Below are positions 22,375-22,588 of a stretch of DNA of 22,588 bases, in pieces (position 1 is the first letter of the stretch; each line of letters opens with the position of its first letter). The notes under the pieces were generated by a model. The model had not been told where the DNA came from, made no database searches, and was given only the letters and a program-made list of their open reading frames with translations. The translations under genes and the position numbers were made by a program. Source of the DNA: Anaerolineae bacterium (GTDB taxonomy: Bacteria > Chloroflexota > Anaerolineae > B4-G1 > SLSP01); assembly GCA_016934645.1 (NCBI GenBank), contig JAFGSL010000125.1, positions 1-22,588 of the forward strand. The letters run 5' to 3'.

Positions 22375-22433
22375 CTATCCGAGAATTCGCCGTTGACGCA
22401 CCAAAAACGCTCGCAAGCACAATTTTCGGATAG
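22375..22433. repeat. 59-bp TIR-bearing repeat, copy 2 (inverted)
   Basis: It begins CTATCCGAGAATTC and ends TTTTCGGATAG. It is the reverse-complement counterpart of 3405-3463, with identical length and 7 mismatches. It lies about 75 bases upstream of the LRR start codon, so it may sit near or within that gene's promoter region. Confidence 0.8.
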
Positions 22434-22588
22434 AGTCTAAAGCTATGCTGCTGCTTTATAAGCGTAGAAAGTTTAGCAAGATACGTTCGGGTCAGTAAAC
22501 GTCTATATGCTTAGGAATGGGAATTAAATAACTGTCCGGGTGGGCAGGACACGGTAGTTCCATTGCGGCAGGACAGTGTCAAACACAA
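22434..22588. other. Intergenic end of window; no gene recognised
   Basis: AT-rich sequence without a supportable ORF. GGCAGGACA-type repeats and an ACTGTCC/GGACAGT inverted pair (22531-22537, 22571-22577) are visible but too weak to name. Confidence 0.4.

Noticed and set aside
22531..22577. ACTGTCC/GGACAGT inverted pair and GGCAGGACA direct repeats at the window end
   Set aside because: Short, with no further structure, and the window ends; cannot tell an IS end from chance.

Overview
The window looks like a chromosomal segment of a Chloroflexota bacterium, probably Anaerolineae or a relative. This is an inference from gene style: GC-rich coding sequence, tandem LytR-CpsA-Psr proteins, LVIVD and LRR surface proteins ending in a VYLP-type C-terminus, IS982-like transposase remains, and intergenic spacers packed with palindromic repeats. 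No rRNA, tRNA or CRISPR array was seen. The window opens inside a repeat element and ends in unassigned intergenic sequence.

Layout. 1-2811: a repeat copy, a radical SAM/SPASM-like protein and an FAD-dependent desaturase/amine-oxidase-like protein. 2929-7617: a block themed on oxidative stress, with a GAF-domain protein of the free methionine-R-sulfoxide reductase family, a class II superoxide reductase, a protein with two fused ferritin-like diiron domains and an encapsulin cargo-loading-type tail, an encapsulin shell protein, a terminator, a rubrerythrin-like protein with its own extended -10 promoter, and MutM (8-oxoguanine repair). 7705-9700: an accessory patch with an AT-richer methyltransferase on the minus strand and a decayed IS982-like transposase. 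9775-12607: RNase J and a GT4-like glycosyltransferase one base apart, behind a good sigma70 promoter. 12581-12935: stacked mobile repeats, including a 130-bp MITE-like element with 9-bp target duplications. 12936-15720: two tandem LCP proteins ending at a strong terminator. 15826-22300, minus strand: a three-gene surface operon (29-repeat LRR protein, then a GT39/83-like membrane glycosyltransferase, then an LVIVD/beta-helix protein). The last two genes carry frameshifts.

How the parts fit. The most interesting system is the encapsulin nanocompartment. Its predicted cargo is a tandem (eight-helix) ferritin-like protein with two complete Glu/His ligand sets, ending in a short TIGTL-type tail. 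Superoxide reductase lies directly upstream. A plausible model is superoxide to peroxide by the reductase, peroxide and Fe(II) consumption by the diiron cargo, and iron storage inside the shell. Free methionine sulfoxide repair, a second diiron protein and MutM lie alongside.

A second theme is repeat biology: at least three separate palindromic or TIR-bearing families, two of them present here in more than one copy. A third is a shared C-terminal VYLPxxxR(K/S)F motif on two otherwise unrelated secreted proteins of one operon.
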